A DNA stretch of 64,000 bases, from positions 1,240,001-1,304,000 of the forward strand of contig NZ_JARXUZ010000001.1 in the NCBI RefSeq assembly GCF_029893365.1, written 5' to 3'. The position numbers were made by a program, and so were the translations under genes. Shown in pieces: positions 7,997 to 17,152 of the stretch (position 1 is its first letter; every line of letters starts with the position of its first letter). The notes under the pieces are model-generated. The model was given only the letters and a program-made list of their open reading frames with translations, searched no databases and was not told where the DNA came from. This DNA is from Cryobacterium sp. CG_9.6. GTDB taxonomy: Bacteria; Actinomycetota; Actinomycetes; Actinomycetales; Microbacteriaceae.

Positions 7997-9123
7997 AAGA
8001 AATTCCTAGAGGTGCGTGCTGACGTGGTGCCGCTGAGAGTGTCGGCGTTCGTGTCGGGGTGAAAGGTGGTGAGCTGCGCGCCGGAGGCACCGAGGCCGAT
8101 GGAAACAATGCGAGCGTTCGCGTGGGTGAGGGCGGCCGCGAGTTCGCGCGCCGGTGCGCCGCTTCGGGCAAAGGCAAGCCCGACATCGCCACCACCCGCC
8201 CCCGACGACTTGAAGACGCCACGGTGCCGAGCAGCGAGAGCGTTGAGCTGTCGGTGTCGATCGCTGACAATCCCCGCGTCGGCGTGCGAATCGAGCGTTT
8301 CGAGGGCAGTGAAATACTCTGCGGCCAGAGCCATGAAGCTCTGTGCCGAGTCCAGCGCCGGCACCGCCTCCCGGGCGAGCTCAGCGAGCCGGGAAAGGTC
8401 GGCGTGGTAGCCGCTCGGGTCTCTCCGCGCATAGTCGTGAACCCGGCCCACCAGCTCGGGTGTGCTGCTCCCGGTGCCGGTGACGACCACCATCATGGTG
8501 AGGTCGCTGGGCCACTTCAGGGAGGTGGCCGAGGAGCTTGTGGGTATCGCATCCGGTGCGTAGCTCAGAAGCCCTCCGTTGAGGGCAGTAGCCACATCAC
8601 CACCGCTCCCGAGCGGACCCTGCGCCAGTCGGTGTGCGGTCAACGCCGCGACGAACAGTGCGTTTCGGTCGAGGTTCAGTCCGTAAGCCTTGGCTAGGCC
8701 CGCCGTCAGGGCAACGGCCACAGCGGCGCTGCCGCCGAATCCCAGCTTGTACGTGCCCATCGAGAGCGCGCTGCTGTCGATGCTGACCGACAGTGCGGGA
8801 TTGTCACCACGGTGGCCCGGCAGGAGGGGGGCAGTATTGTCGGCTAGAGCCGCGGCCACGGTGGTACGCACAGCGTCAAACAGGCGCAGCTTCTCGCGTG
8901 TGGCCCCGTCGACGCTTTCGGGCACGGCTCCGTCGCTGCCGAGAGGGAGCTGAGTGATGCCCAGGCCGGGAGCGCTGAGCACCCAGCCGTCGGCATCCGC
9001 TGTGCTGAGGGTCACGGTGACGCGGCGATCAACGGCGGTGAGGAGTGCCGGGGCACCTTCAAGCACGGCATACTCGCCGAGCAGAAAGAGTTTTCCCGGC
9101 GCGGAGGAATGAATCGTCTGCAT
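7993..9123 (-). CDS. mvaK2: Phosphomevalonate kinase
   Basis: This phosphorylates 5-phosphomevalonate to mevalonate diphosphate. The 376-residue GHMP kinase has the N-terminal APGKLFLLGEYAVLEG typical of phosphomevalonate kinases, a glycine-rich ATP loop (KLGFGGSAAVAVAL), the AQGPLGSGGDVATAL segment and a C-terminal motif 3 (KSSGAGGGDVGLA). It is the middle gene of a minus-strand operon. Its ATG shares one base with the mvaD stop (TAATG), and its own TGA overlaps the GTG of the reductase/kinase fusion. This organisation implies translational coupling of the three genes. Assignment to this kinase rather than to mevalonate kinase rests on the motif forms and on the mevalonate kinase domain being encoded next door. 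Confidence 0.92.
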   Translation of the reverse strand: MQTIHSSAPGKLFLLGEYAVLEGAPALLTAVDRRVTVTLSTADADGWVLSAPGLGITQLPLGSDGAVPESVDGATREKLRLFDAVRTTVAAALADNTAPLLPGHRGDNPALSVSIDSSALSMGTYKLGFGGSAAVAVALTAGLAKAYGLNLDRNALFVAALTAHRLAQGPLGSGGDVATALNGGLLSYAPDAIPTSSSATSLKWPSDLTMMVVVTGTGSSTPELVGRVHDYARRDPSGYHADLSRLAELAREAVPALDSAQSFMALAAEYFTALETLDSHADAGIVSDRHRQLNALAARHRGVFKSSGAGGGDVGLAFARSGAPARELAAALTHANARIVSIGLGASGAQLTTFHPDTNADTLSGTTSARTSRNFL

Positions 9124-10127
9124 TACGACGCCATGAGGTACGCGCCACGGCCGAGAGCGCTCGTGCGCGTTTCTCGCACCCCGGGCGTGGCCGCCAGAGC
9201 CTCAGCGACCACAGCCACATCCTGCGGAGCGCAGAGGGCTTTCACCTGCGGACCGGCGTCAATGGTGAAATACACCGCAACTCCGCTGTCGCGCAGAGCG
9301 CGCACGGTGTGCATGGCCGCAACCGTGCCGGCGTTCCAATAAATGAGCGGCGGGCGGCTGGTGAGCATGAGGGCGTGGAGTTTGAGGCAGCTGTGCTCAG
9401 CCAACTCGCCGAGTTTCGGAAAATCTCGATCGGTGATGGCCGATCTCATCTCGGCCAGATCCTGCTCGCCGGTGTCGACCCACGCCGGGTAGAAGGGTGA
9501 GGATGCCCGACTTCCCGCCATGCCGTGGGTCGACGACACGGTCTTGGCCTCGTGATCGGTGATCGCCACGACCACGCTGAGTGGCCAGGCCGCGCCATCG
9601 AGAACCGGCTCGGCGAAGGCGTCCGACCCGTCGTCGAGGTGTCCGGTGTGCATCTCGACATAACCGCCGAAAATGGAGCGCGCAGCCGACCCGGACCCAT
9701 TTCTGGCCAGGATCGAGAGCTCCCGAGGGCGCAGGTCGAGGCCTGCTGCCGAGCTTGCGGCCAGCGCGAGAGCCGCAAAACCCGATGCCGAGGAGGCGAG
9801 CCCGGCACCGGTCGGAAAGTCATTCGTCGAGGTGACAGTGGCCCTGCCCGTGAACCCGGCACGTTCCCGAACGAGGTCGAGAACTCGATTCACGCGCGGC
9901 GCGAGGGTCAGCTGACCGTTGAGCCAGAACTCGTCCTGATCACGGCCCTCGGACGCATCCGGGGTAAAGCTCACGTGAGTGGTGGTTGACAGGGCCTCAA
10001 GGGTGATGGATATTGAGCCGACGGCGGGAATGTTCCGCACTTCGTCCCGTTTTCCCCAGTATTTAACGAGGGCAATGTTGCTGTGCGCGCGTGCCACAGC
10101 GGTGGTCCCTCCGATGGGTGTATCCAC
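9123..10127 (-). CDS. mvaD: Diphosphomevalonate decarboxylase
   Basis: This makes isopentenyl diphosphate from mevalonate diphosphate by ATP-dependent decarboxylation. Characteristic signatures are visible in the 334-residue protein: SNIALVKYWGKRD near residues 16-28, the ATP loop GLASSASGFAALALA, NGSGSAARSIFGGYVEM with the catalytic-region serine/arginine, and a C-terminal PPLIYWNAGT. It is the first gene of the mvaD-mvaK2-reductase/kinase operon. The start is GTG; its 5' end faces the divergent mvaS, and the shared intergenic region is about 155 bases if mvaS starts at 10283. No sign of damage or unusual composition. Confidence 0.95.
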   Translation of the reverse strand: MDTPIGGTTAVARAHSNIALVKYWGKRDEVRNIPAVGSISITLEALSTTTHVSFTPDASEGRDQDEFWLNGQLTLAPRVNRVLDLVRERAGFTGRATVTSTNDFPTGAGLASSASGFAALALAASSAAGLDLRPRELSILARNGSGSAARSIFGGYVEMHTGHLDDGSDAFAEPVLDGAAWPLSVVVAITDHEAKTVSSTHGMAGSRASSPFYPAWVDTGEQDLAEMRSAITDRDFPKLGELAEHSCLKLHALMLTSRPPLIYWNAGTVAAMHTVRALRDSGVAVYFTIDAGPQVKALCAPQDVAVVAEALAATPGVRETRTSALGRGAYLMAS

Positions 10128-10282
10128 AAGGGTGCTCCGATCGGTTCGTTAAAATTCTACCCGCCTTCGAACACCGCATTCACGGTTTCGGACGTTGGCT
10201 ACGCCAACTCAGACTTGCTAAAATTACGGCACTGCGTTCTTTTTCGCGCTATCGACACCTATACACATCGAAACGGGCACTG

Positions 10283-11740
10283 TTGTCATCTGGAATTAGT
10301 GGTCTGTCCCTGTATTTGCCGCCTCATCGCGTGCAGTTGGAAGACTGGAGCGGGTGGAATGACCAGGCCTGGTCCAAAACGCGCGCCGTTGTCGGGCGCT
10401 CCTTCCGCATGCGGTCCCCGGAACAGAGCGTGTACACCTTCGCGGCCAATGCCGTCTGGCGGTTGATCCAGGACTACGACATCGATCCGGCCCAGGTGGG
10501 CTTTCTTGCTCTCGGCACGGAATCTTCCAGTGACAACTCCGCCGGTGCCGTCATTGTCAAGGGCATGATCAATGATGCTCTGGTGGCGAACGGGCAGAGT
10601 CCGCTGGCCCGTGACTGTGAGGTTCCCGAGTTTAAACATGCGTGTCTCGGCGGCGTGTACGCGCTCAAGGCCGCAGTGCGCTATCTCGCGGGGGACGGCG
10701 CAGGACGGCAGGCAATCGTTGTCTCGGCAGATGTCGCCGAGTACGCTCTGGGTTCCACCGGTGAACCCACCCAGGGTGCCGGCGCCGTGGCCATGCTCGT
10801 GAACGGCAACGCCGACCTTCTCGAGGTGGACCTTGCGTTAGCCGGAAGTGATTCCCAGTACCGCACCTCCGATTTTCGCAAGCCCTTCTCGCGTTTTCGC
10901 CAGCCGGCGCGTGAGGATGGCCAGCTGCAGGACCTCCCCGTGTTCAACGGTCGGTACTCCACCACCTGCTACATCGATGCCACCCGTCACGCGATGACCG
11001 CGATGCTGGACAAGCGTCCGGGTCGTGGCGTTGACTACTTCACCGAGGTGGACGCGGTGTTCATTCACCGCCCCTATCACCGCATGCCGGCGACCGGCTG
11101 GGTCATGTCGTACCTGTTCACCCTCGCCGCCGATGGCCCGGCCGGTCAGGCCCAGCTGCGCGCGTACAGCGATGCGGCCGGGCTCGACGGGGATCTGCTT
11201 CTCGCCGAGCTGTTGGCCGATGACCCGTTCGACGGGGAAGAAATTGGCGACGGCGACGGCTACCCGTGGTCGCGACAGTTGCGCGGACATCTGCTTCGCT
11301 CGGATGTGTGGAAGAACCTGATCGATGCCAAGTTGTGGCTGGGAGCTGAGGCTATGCAAGACCTCGGCAACCTCTACACCGCAGCTCTGCCGGCCTGGCT
11401 AGCGGCCGGTCTGGCGCAGGCCCACAAGGACGGCCTGGAGATAGCTGGGCAGGAATGGCTCGCGCTCGGGTATGGCAGTGGAGACGCTGCGGAGGCAATT
11501 CCGCTGCGCGTCGCGGCCGGGTGGAAGCAGGCAGCAGCCAAGATCAACTTTGATGCGGCTCTTCGCGACCCCATTGACCTCACCGAAGCGCAGTACCTCG
11601 CTCTGCACGAGGGACACCCCACAGACCTGCCCCCGCTCGTTCCGAGCGATGAGTTCGTCATTGATCACGTTGGCACGAGGAATGGCCCCGACTTCTACGA
11701 CCTTGGAATCGAGTACTACCGGCACGTGCGCCCCGCCTAG
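10283..11740 (+). CDS. mvaS: Hydroxymethylglutaryl-CoA synthase
   Basis: This condenses acetoacetyl-CoA with acetyl-CoA to give HMG-CoA, the entry step of the mevalonate pathway. From the TTG at 10283 the protein is 485 residues. The homologous part begins almost at once (GISGLSLYLPPHRV), so I reject the long in-frame extension back to 10091, which would overlap mvaD and looks non-coding. Key residues by this numbering: E80 (ALGTESSSDNSAGA), nucleophile C121 (KHACLGG) and H262 in FIHRPYHRMP. It is longer than the ~390-residue firmicute enzymes. TAAAAT at 10219-10224 is a reasonable -10 element. The start codon is the least certain part, because no strong ribosome binding site is evident. Confidence 0.88.
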   Translation: MSSGISGLSLYLPPHRVQLEDWSGWNDQAWSKTRAVVGRSFRMRSPEQSVYTFAANAVWRLIQDYDIDPAQVGFLALGTESSSDNSAGAVIVKGMINDALVANGQSPLARDCEVPEFKHACLGGVYALKAAVRYLAGDGAGRQAIVVSADVAEYALGSTGEPTQGAGAVAMLVNGNADLLEVDLALAGSDSQYRTSDFRKPFSRFRQPAREDGQLQDLPVFNGRYSTTCYIDATRHAMTAMLDKRPGRGVDYFTEVDAVFIHRPYHRMPATGWVMSYLFTLAADGPAGQAQLRAYSDAAGLDGDLLLAELLADDPFDGEEIGDGDGYPWSRQLRGHLLRSDVWKNLIDAKLWLGAEAMQDLGNLYTAALPAWLAAGLAQAHKDGLEIAGQEWLALGYGSGDAAEAIPLRVAAGWKQAAAKINFDAALRDPIDLTEAQYLALHEGHPTDLPPLVPSDEFVIDHVGTRNGPDFYDLGIEYYRHVRPA

Positions 11741-11764
11741 CCGTACCGAGCAGGGGCGTTCGCG

Positions 11765-12088
11765 CTAGAGCGCCGTCTGCAGCGGGAGTGCAGCCACGAG
11801 AGGGTGGTCCTTGGCATACACTCCCGCTTTAGCGGCACCGCCCGGCGAGCCGATGTTTTCGAAGAATTCCACGTTGACGCGGTAGTAATCCGCCCATTTT
11901 TCGGGCACATCGTCCTCGTAGAAGATTGCTTCCACGGGGCACACGGGCTCGCACGCGCTGCAATCGATGCACTCATCCGGATGAATGTAGAGCATTCGGT
12001 CGCCCTCGTAGATGCAGTCGACGGGGCACTCGTCAATGCAGGCCCGGTCTTTAACGTCGACGCAGGGTAGAGCGATGACATAGGTCAT
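11765..12088 (-). CDS. fdxA: 7Fe-type ferredoxin (3Fe-4S/4Fe-4S)
   Basis: A 107-residue electron carrier of the FdxA type. Cysteines at about 9, 17, 21 and 25 (CVDVKDRACIDECPVDC) and at 40, 43, 46 and 50 (CIDCSACEPVC) form the two cluster sites. The conserved EGDRMLYIHPDECIDC stretch and an acidic C-terminal extension complete the family pattern. I chose the ATG at 12088; a longer open frame upstream encodes nothing recognisable. The gene is divergent from sufR and the SUF operon, so one intergenic region of about 130 bases, with a palindrome in it, serves both an Fe-S protein and the Fe-S assembly genes. Redox partners cannot be inferred from the window. Confidence 0.93.
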   Translation of the reverse strand: MTYVIALPCVDVKDRACIDECPVDCIYEGDRMLYIHPDECIDCSACEPVCPVEAIFYEDDVPEKWADYYRVNVEFFENIGSPGGAAKAGVYAKDHPLVAALPLQTAL

Positions 12089-12194
12089 GGTGTTCCATTC
12101 ATGCTGGGGATGCTCAAAATGTACCCGACTGTCCTGCCGATGTGGAGCGCAGCGCCGACGCGCAAAAAAGAATAAGGCCCTCCTTACTAGACGG

Positions 12195-12212
12195 TGACGA
12201 ATAATTACGTCA
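12195..12212. promoter_or_regulatory. Candidate SufR operator
   Basis: TGACG and CGTCA form perfect 5-base inverted arms around an AT-rich 8-base core (18 bases in all). The element ends 10 bases before the GTG of sufR and lies in the fdxA/sufR divergent region. That position fits autorepression by SufR; the assignment is inference. Confidence 0.45.
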
Positions 12213-12222
12213 CACTCATGTT

Positions 12223-12984
12223 GTGTTAATAAATTCTGCAGACCGGTCTGACACGGCGACCGCAACGAGAGACCTGGTTCGGCACACGCTCGCCCAGGAT
12301 GGACCCATCTCCGCGGCTGACCTCGCCGCCGGTTTGGGCTTGACCCCGGCAGCTGTTCGACGGCATCTGGATGCGCTGGCCGAGCAGAACGCCATCGAGG
12401 AATATGAGCCTGCCGGGGGCGAGGTGGACGGTCGCGGACGTGGGCGTCCCGCACGGTCTTATGTATTGACGCCCACTGGCCACGCCGGTCTCGAGCACCA
12501 TTACGACGACCTCGCGGCTGCGGCCCTCCGATTTCTTGCCGATCATTCCGGGGCGGATGCCGTGGCACAGTTCGCACGCGAACGCGGAGCGGTGCTGGTT
12601 GAGCGCTATGCCGCACGGGTAGCCTCGGCGGGTGATTCCGTCGCCGCACGCACTCAAGCACTCGCGGCCGCCCTCACGGCAGACGGGTTCGCGGCATCCG
12701 TTCGGCCGGTCGATGACGGTGTGACCGCACCGACACCGACACCAACACCGGCCGCGGCAAGCACGCGCCTGCCCGCAACGGGCCTGCCGGCCCCAGGCCT
12801 TCAGCTCTGTCAGGGGCATTGCCCGGTGCGGCATGTCGCGAGCGAGTTCCCCGCCGTCTGTGACGCCGAAGCCGAGGCGTTTTCCCAGCTCCTGGGAGTG
12901 CGCGTCGAACGTCTGGCGACGGTAGCTGGCGGAGAACACCTCTGCCGCACTTTCGTGCCGCTGCTGGATAAACCCACGGACTAA
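12223..12984 (+). CDS. sufR: SufR-type Fe-S-responsive repressor of the SUF operon
   Basis: The 253-residue protein has an N-terminal winged helix (about residues 15-85: GPISAADLAAGLGLTPAAVRR then GRGRPARSYVLT) of the DeoR/ArsR-like type used by actinobacterial SufR. The C-terminal third carries the cysteines that bind an Fe-S cluster in SufR: LCQGHCPV, FPAVCDAE and EHLCRTFVP. Between the domains is a low-complexity [14 protein letters not shown] stretch. SufR with a cluster represses the suf operon and releases it when clusters are lost. It is the first gene of the SUF locus, about 110 bases before sufB. The GTG start at 12223 is used because an ATG at 12218 is out of frame. Confidence 0.9.
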   Translation: MLINSADRSDTATATRDLVRHTLAQDGPISAADLAAGLGLTPAAVRRHLDALAEQNAIEEYEPAGGEVDGRGRGRPARSYVLTPTGHAGLEHHYDDLAAAALRFLADHSGADAVAQFARERGAVLVERYAARVASAGDSVAARTQALAAALTADGFAASVRPVDDGVTAPTPTPTPAAASTRLPATGLPAPGLQLCQGHCPVRHVASEFPAVCDAEAEAFSQLLGVRVERLATVAGGEHLCRTFVPLLDKPTD

Positions 12985-13096
12985 CCCCCACACTCTCGCC
13001 ACCCGGCTGTGCGTCGGGTGTGCTTCCAGCGCGCGCTCACGCATATCTGCAGCGCGCGTCGTCCCATAGTGCCAACAGCTAGGAGAAGGAGAAAAA

Positions 13097-14560
13097 ATGA
13101 CTGCACCGACGGCCACAGTGGGTATTTCCGATGAGGTTCGTGAGCTGGCCAACCAGGAATACCAGTACGGCTTCACCACGGATCTCGAGACGGAAGTGGC
13201 GCCCCGAGGCCTCAGCGAAGACATCATTCGGCTGATCTCCAGCAAAAAGAACGAGCCGGAGTGGCTTCTGGACTGGCGCCTCAAGGCGTACCGGCACTGG
13301 ACGACGCTCACCGCTCCCACCTGGCAGCACGTGTCCTACGGGCCTGTTGACTACCAGGACATCATTTACTACGCCGATCCCCGCCCGAAAAAGAAGATCG
13401 CGAGCATGGATGAGGTCGACCCGGAGTTGCGGGAAATGTTCGACAAACTCGGCATTTCACTGGGCGAGCAGGAACGTCTGAGCGGCGTTGCCGTGGATGC
13501 GATCGTTGATTCCGTGTCGGTCGCCACAACGTTCAAAGACAAGCTCGCCGAGGTTGGCGTCATCTTCTGCTCGTTCTCCGAGGCCGTGCAGGAGTACCCG
13601 GAACTAGTTCGACAGTATCTGGGCACGGTTGTTCCGTTCAACGACAACTTCTTTGCGTGCCTGAACTCGGCCGTGTTCACCGACGGGTCGTTCTGCTACA
13701 TCCCGAAGGGCGTGCGCTGCCCGATGGAACTCTCGACCTATTTTCGAATCAATGCGGCCGACACCGGGCAGTTCGAGCGCACGCTGATCATCGCCGAGGA
13801 TGCCGCCTACGTGAGCTACCTCGAGGGGTGCACGGCTCCCGTGCGGGACAAGAACCAGCTGCACGCCGCCGTGGTTGAACTCGTGGCCCTCGACGACGCA
13901 CAGATTAAATACTCCACCGTTCAGAACTGGTACCCCGGTGACGCAGACGGCAACGGTGGCGTGTACAACTTTGTCACCAAGCGCGGTATGGCCTCCGGTC
14001 GAAACGCGAAGATCTCCTGGACTCAGGTTGAGACCGGTTCAGCAATCACCTGGAAGTATCCCGGCGTGGTTTTGAAGGGCGACAACTCGGTGGGGGAGTT
14101 CTACTCGGTGGCACTCACCGCGAGGCGCCAGCAGGCCGACACCGGCAGCAAGATGGTGCACATTGGTAAAAACACCACGAGCACCATTATTTCCAAGGCA
14201 ATTTCGGCCGGTCACGGCCAGAACACCTATCGGGGCCTTGTCGATATTCGGCATTCCGCCGTGGGCGCCCACAACTTTACCCAGTGCGACTCGCTGCTCA
14301 TCGGAAAAGACAGCGGAGCCCACACCCTGCCCTACATCGATGTGAAGAATCAGACCGGACAGGTGGAACACGAAGCATCCACGTCGAAGATCGGCGAGGA
14401 ACAACTCTTGTATTGCCGTCAGCGCGGCATTCCCGAGGAAGAAGCCGTTTCGATGATTGTGAACGGGTTCTGCCGTGAGGTGTTCAAGATGCTGCCGATG
14501 GAATTCGCCGTCGAAGCACAAAAATTGTTGACCGTGAGTCTCGAAGGAAGTGTTGGCTAA
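13097..14560 (+). CDS. sufB: Fe-S cluster assembly protein SufB
   Basis: A 487-residue scaffold subunit of the SufBCD complex, which builds Fe-S clusters with sulfur from a SufS/SufU pair. The family core is easy to see: [54 protein letters not shown] and the C-terminal [20 protein letters not shown]. The start is well supported by AGGAGAAGGAGA immediately upstream of the ATG. Its stop shares one base with the sufC start, so the two are translationally coupled. The cysteine in EGCTAP corresponds to a conserved, functionally important family position. Confidence 0.96.
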   Translation: MTAPTATVGISDEVRELANQEYQYGFTTDLETEVAPRGLSEDIIRLISSKKNEPEWLLDWRLKAYRHWTTLTAPTWQHVSYGPVDYQDIIYYADPRPKKKIASMDEVDPELREMFDKLGISLGEQERLSGVAVDAIVDSVSVATTFKDKLAEVGVIFCSFSEAVQEYPELVRQYLGTVVPFNDNFFACLNSAVFTDGSFCYIPKGVRCPMELSTYFRINAADTGQFERTLIIAEDAAYVSYLEGCTAPVRDKNQLHAAVVELVALDDAQIKYSTVQNWYPGDADGNGGVYNFVTKRGMASGRNAKISWTQVETGSAITWKYPGVVLKGDNSVGEFYSVALTARRQQADTGSKMVHIGKNTTSTIISKAISAGHGQNTYRGLVDIRHSAVGAHNFTQCDSLLIGKDSGAHTLPYIDVKNQTGQVEHEASTSKIGEEQLLYCRQRGIPEEEAVSMIVNGFCREVFKMLPMEFAVEAQKLLTVSLEGSVG

Positions 14561-15324
14561 TGCTCCACATCAATGAATTACACGCCAGTATCGACAACAA
14601 GGAAATCCTCCGTGGGGTGAATCTTGACCTGAAGCCGGGCGAGGTGCACGCCATCATGGGCCCGAACGGGTCGGGTAAGTCCACACTGGCCAGCGTGCTG
14701 ATTGGCCGCGACGGCTATGACGTCTCGGGCAGCGTGACCTATGAAGGACAGGACCTTCTGGCTCTCTCACCCGAGGAACGAGCCGCAGCCGGCGTATTTC
14801 TGGCCTTCCAGCATCCGGTGGAAATCCCCGGAGTGGGCAACATGTACTTCATGCGCACGGCACTGAATTCGCTCCGCCGGCAGCGTGGCGAGGAAGAGCT
14901 CGACGCCCTGGACTTCCTGGCGCTGGCCGAGGAGCGTATGAAATTGGTCGAAATGGATCAGACGTTCATGAGCCGCTCGGTGAATGAAGGATTCTCGGGC
15001 GGTGAAAAGAAGCGCAACGAGATTTTGCAAATGGCGATTCTGGAACCCAAGCTGGCCATTCTCGATGAAACCGACTCCGGCCTCGACATTGACGCGCTGC
15101 GCGTGGTGGCCAGCGGCGTGAACGCCCTCCGCAGTGAGGGCCGCACCATGCTGGTGATTACTCACCACCAGCGACTGCTCGACTACATTGTTCCCGACTT
15201 CGTGCATGTGATGGCGGCGGGTCAAATCGTGCATTCCGGCGACAAGGATCTCGCGCTCGAGCTCGAGGCGAATGGCTACGCGGGCCTCACGCCGCGCTCA
15301 GCCCCGGTGGGTGTGAGGGCATGA
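14560..15324 (+). CDS. sufC: SUF ATPase SufC
   Basis: An ABC-type ATPase of 254 residues that drives the SufBCD complex in the cytoplasm. Walker A is GPNGSGKS, the Q-loop region is FLAFQHPVEIPG, the signature is FSGGEKKRNEI, and Walker B plus the glutamate is LAILDETDSGLD, the form specific to SufC. The gene begins on the last base of sufB and overlaps sufD by four bases (ATGA). The order here is sufB-sufC-sufD, whereas many actinobacteria have sufB-sufD-sufC; this is a local rearrangement, not damage. Confidence 0.96.
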   Translation: MLHINELHASIDNKEILRGVNLDLKPGEVHAIMGPNGSGKSTLASVLIGRDGYDVSGSVTYEGQDLLALSPEERAAAGVFLAFQHPVEIPGVGNMYFMRTALNSLRRQRGEEELDALDFLALAEERMKLVEMDQTFMSRSVNEGFSGGEKKRNEILQMAILEPKLAILDETDSGLDIDALRVVASGVNALRSEGRTMLVITHHQRLLDYIVPDFVHVMAAGQIVHSGDKDLALELEANGYAGLTPRSAPVGVRA

Positions 15325-16658
15325 CCGCCCTCAGAACTCCGATGCGAGCGGCCTCCGGAGTGCTCTCCGAGGTGACAGCCGAGCGTGACGGCCACGACCT
15401 GGGGTGGCGTGCCGAGGCGCGGTTGCGGGCCCTGGAATGGGTGGGCAAGAATGGCTTTCCCACCCGCAAGGATGAGGACTGGAAGTACACCGCGCTGGAC
15501 GGAATCCTGTCGGTGCCCTTTGTCGCTGCGGCGGCGGGGCAGGGTACCCGGGTCACGGCAGCGATCATCAATGAGGCCGCGATCGATCTCGGCGGCCCTC
15601 GTCTCGTCTTCGTGAACGGGCATTTTGTTGCCGAGTTCTCCCGGCTGACCGGGTTGCCCAGCGGCGCCGTCGTCACGACGCTGGCAGCCGTGCTGGCGGA
15701 GAGCCCGGACCGGCTGAAGCCGTTCCTGGGGCATACGCCGGGGGAGCACCACGCTTTTGCTGCCTTCAACGACGTCTTCGCCGAGGATGGTGCGTTCATT
15801 CACCTGACGCAGGGCACCGTCGTGCCGGAGCCCATCCAACTGGTGTTCTTCTCCGACACCTCCGGCGTACCGCTGATGACCAGCCCGCGCACCGTGATCA
15901 TCGCCGACTCCGGAAGCCGTGCCACGATCGTGGAGACCTACGCCGGACTCCCGGAGGATGTGTACCTCACGAACGTGGTCACCGAGGTGATTCTGGCCGA
16001 GGATTCTCACATTGAGCACTACAAGGTGCAGAACGAACCCGTAACCGCATTCCACCTGGCGTTGCTGGACGTTCGACAGGCTCGTGGCAGCCGGTTCAAC
16101 TCCCGCTCGGTGATGCTCGGTTCCAGTGTTGCTCGCCACGAAATTCGGGTGCTCCTTGAGGGTGTGGAGGCGGAGGTGAGTCTGGACGGTATCTACCTGC
16201 CGCAGGGTGATCAGGTTCACGACAACACGATCTTCGTCGATCACGCGGCAACCGGCTGCACCAGTCATCAGCTCTACAAGGGCGTGCTGGACGATCGCGG
16301 GCACGGCGTGTTCAACGGGCAGATCATGGTTCGACACGGTGCCGATGGGACCGATGCCAACCAGAAGAACAAGAATCTTCTGCTCAATGATCGCGCCCAG
16401 ATAGACACCCGCCCCCGGCTGGAGATTTACACCGATGATGTGAAATGCACACACGGTGCCGCCGTCGGGCAAATGGATGACGAGGCGTTGCTGTACCTCC
16501 GCACGCGCGGAATACCGCTGGAGCGAGCTCGGGGCCTGCTGGTCTATGCCTTCGTGCAGGAGATGGTGGATCGAATCGAGTTGGAGCCGCTTCGCTTGGC
16601 GCTGGAGGCACTGGTTGCGGATCGGTTTGGAAGCGCTGCACATCGAGTGCAACCGTGA
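15321..16658 (+). CDS. sufD: Fe-S cluster assembly protein SufD
   Basis: The 445-residue SufD subunit pairs with SufB. The shared C-terminal core is present: HEIRVLLEGVEAEVSLDG, GHGVFNGQIMVRHGADGTDA and CTHGAAVGQMDDEALLYLRT, where the His after CT is a conserved SufD position. The N-terminal 120 residues have the usual weakly conserved helical region, including the WVGKNGFPTRKDEDWKYT motif. It overlaps sufC at its start (ATGA) and sufU at its end (GTGA). In most actinobacteria sufD or sufC is followed by sufS; here sufU follows directly. Confidence 0.95.
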   Translation: MTALRTPMRAASGVLSEVTAERDGHDLGWRAEARLRALEWVGKNGFPTRKDEDWKYTALDGILSVPFVAAAAGQGTRVTAAIINEAAIDLGGPRLVFVNGHFVAEFSRLTGLPSGAVVTTLAAVLAESPDRLKPFLGHTPGEHHAFAAFNDVFAEDGAFIHLTQGTVVPEPIQLVFFSDTSGVPLMTSPRTVIIADSGSRATIVETYAGLPEDVYLTNVVTEVILAEDSHIEHYKVQNEPVTAFHLALLDVRQARGSRFNSRSVMLGSSVARHEIRVLLEGVEAEVSLDGIYLPQGDQVHDNTIFVDHAATGCTSHQLYKGVLDDRGHGVFNGQIMVRHGADGTDANQKNKNLLLNDRAQIDTRPRLEIYTDDVKCTHGAAVGQMDDEALLYLRTRGIPLERARGLLVYAFVQEMVDRIELEPLRLALEALVADRFGSAAHRVQP

Positions 16659-17152
16659 GCGCCGCGGTGACAGCGAATGCGCCCATGGCGGCGCTGTACC
16701 AGGAGATGATCATCGAGCACGCCCACAGCCCGAGGAATCGGCGTCCCATCCCGGGTGCTGATCAAACCATCGAAGCGGTGAACCCACTGTGTGGTGACCA
16801 CCTGACCCTGTACGTGCAGAACGACGGTGATCACATTGCCGATATCGCGTTCGAGGGCGATGGATGTGCCATTTCGAAGGCATCCGCTTCGCTCATGACC
16901 AGCGCGGTCAAGGGACTGCAGAACGACGCGGCTCTCGCCCTCTTTCGTCGGGTGCACAGCATGCTCACCACCAAGCCGGTGGGCGAAGGCCCGCCGGAGG
17001 GTGTGGGCAAGCTCGCAGTGCTGTCGGGCGTGTGGGAGTATCCGGCACGGGTCAAATGCGCCACCCTGTCCTGGCAGGCTCTGCACAGCGCCCTGAAAGA
17101 GCTCACACTGTCCACAGGTTCCCTCGGGAACGAAACGGAGGAAGCGGCATGA
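16655..17152 (+). CDS. sufU: SufU sulfur-transfer protein
   Basis: A 165-residue IscU-like zinc protein that accepts sulfur from the cysteine desulfurase SufS in Gram-positive bacteria. The three cysteines are in place: NPLCGD, EGDGCAIS and RVKCATLSW, together with the SufU-typical segment between the second and third (LFRRVHSMLTT). The GTG start overlaps the sufD stop. The usual enzymatic partner SufS is not encoded in this operon or elsewhere in the window, so it must be supplied from another locus or by another desulfurase. Confidence 0.93.
   Translation: MSAAVTANAPMAALYQEMIIEHAHSPRNRRPIPGADQTIEAVNPLCGDHLTLYVQNDGDHIADIAFEGDGCAISKASASLMTSAVKGLQNDAALALFRRVHSMLTTKPVGEGPPEGVGKLAVLSGVWEYPARVKCATLSWQALHSALKELTLSTGSLGNETEEAA

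Noticed and set aside
5876..8062. Long plus-strand open frames opposite the reductase/kinase and phosphomevalonate kinase genes
   Set aside because: They are antisense shadows caused by high GC and codon bias; the minus-strand products are unambiguous enzymes with all motifs.
10091..10282. N-terminal extension of HMG-CoA synthase
   Set aside because: It would overlap the divergent mvaD start, has no family similarity, and the known N-terminus begins right after the TTG at 10283.
12089..12661. Long minus-strand frame upstream of the ferredoxin
   Set aside because: It is antisense to sufR and encodes Arg/Pro-rich text with no domain; only the last 107 residues are real.
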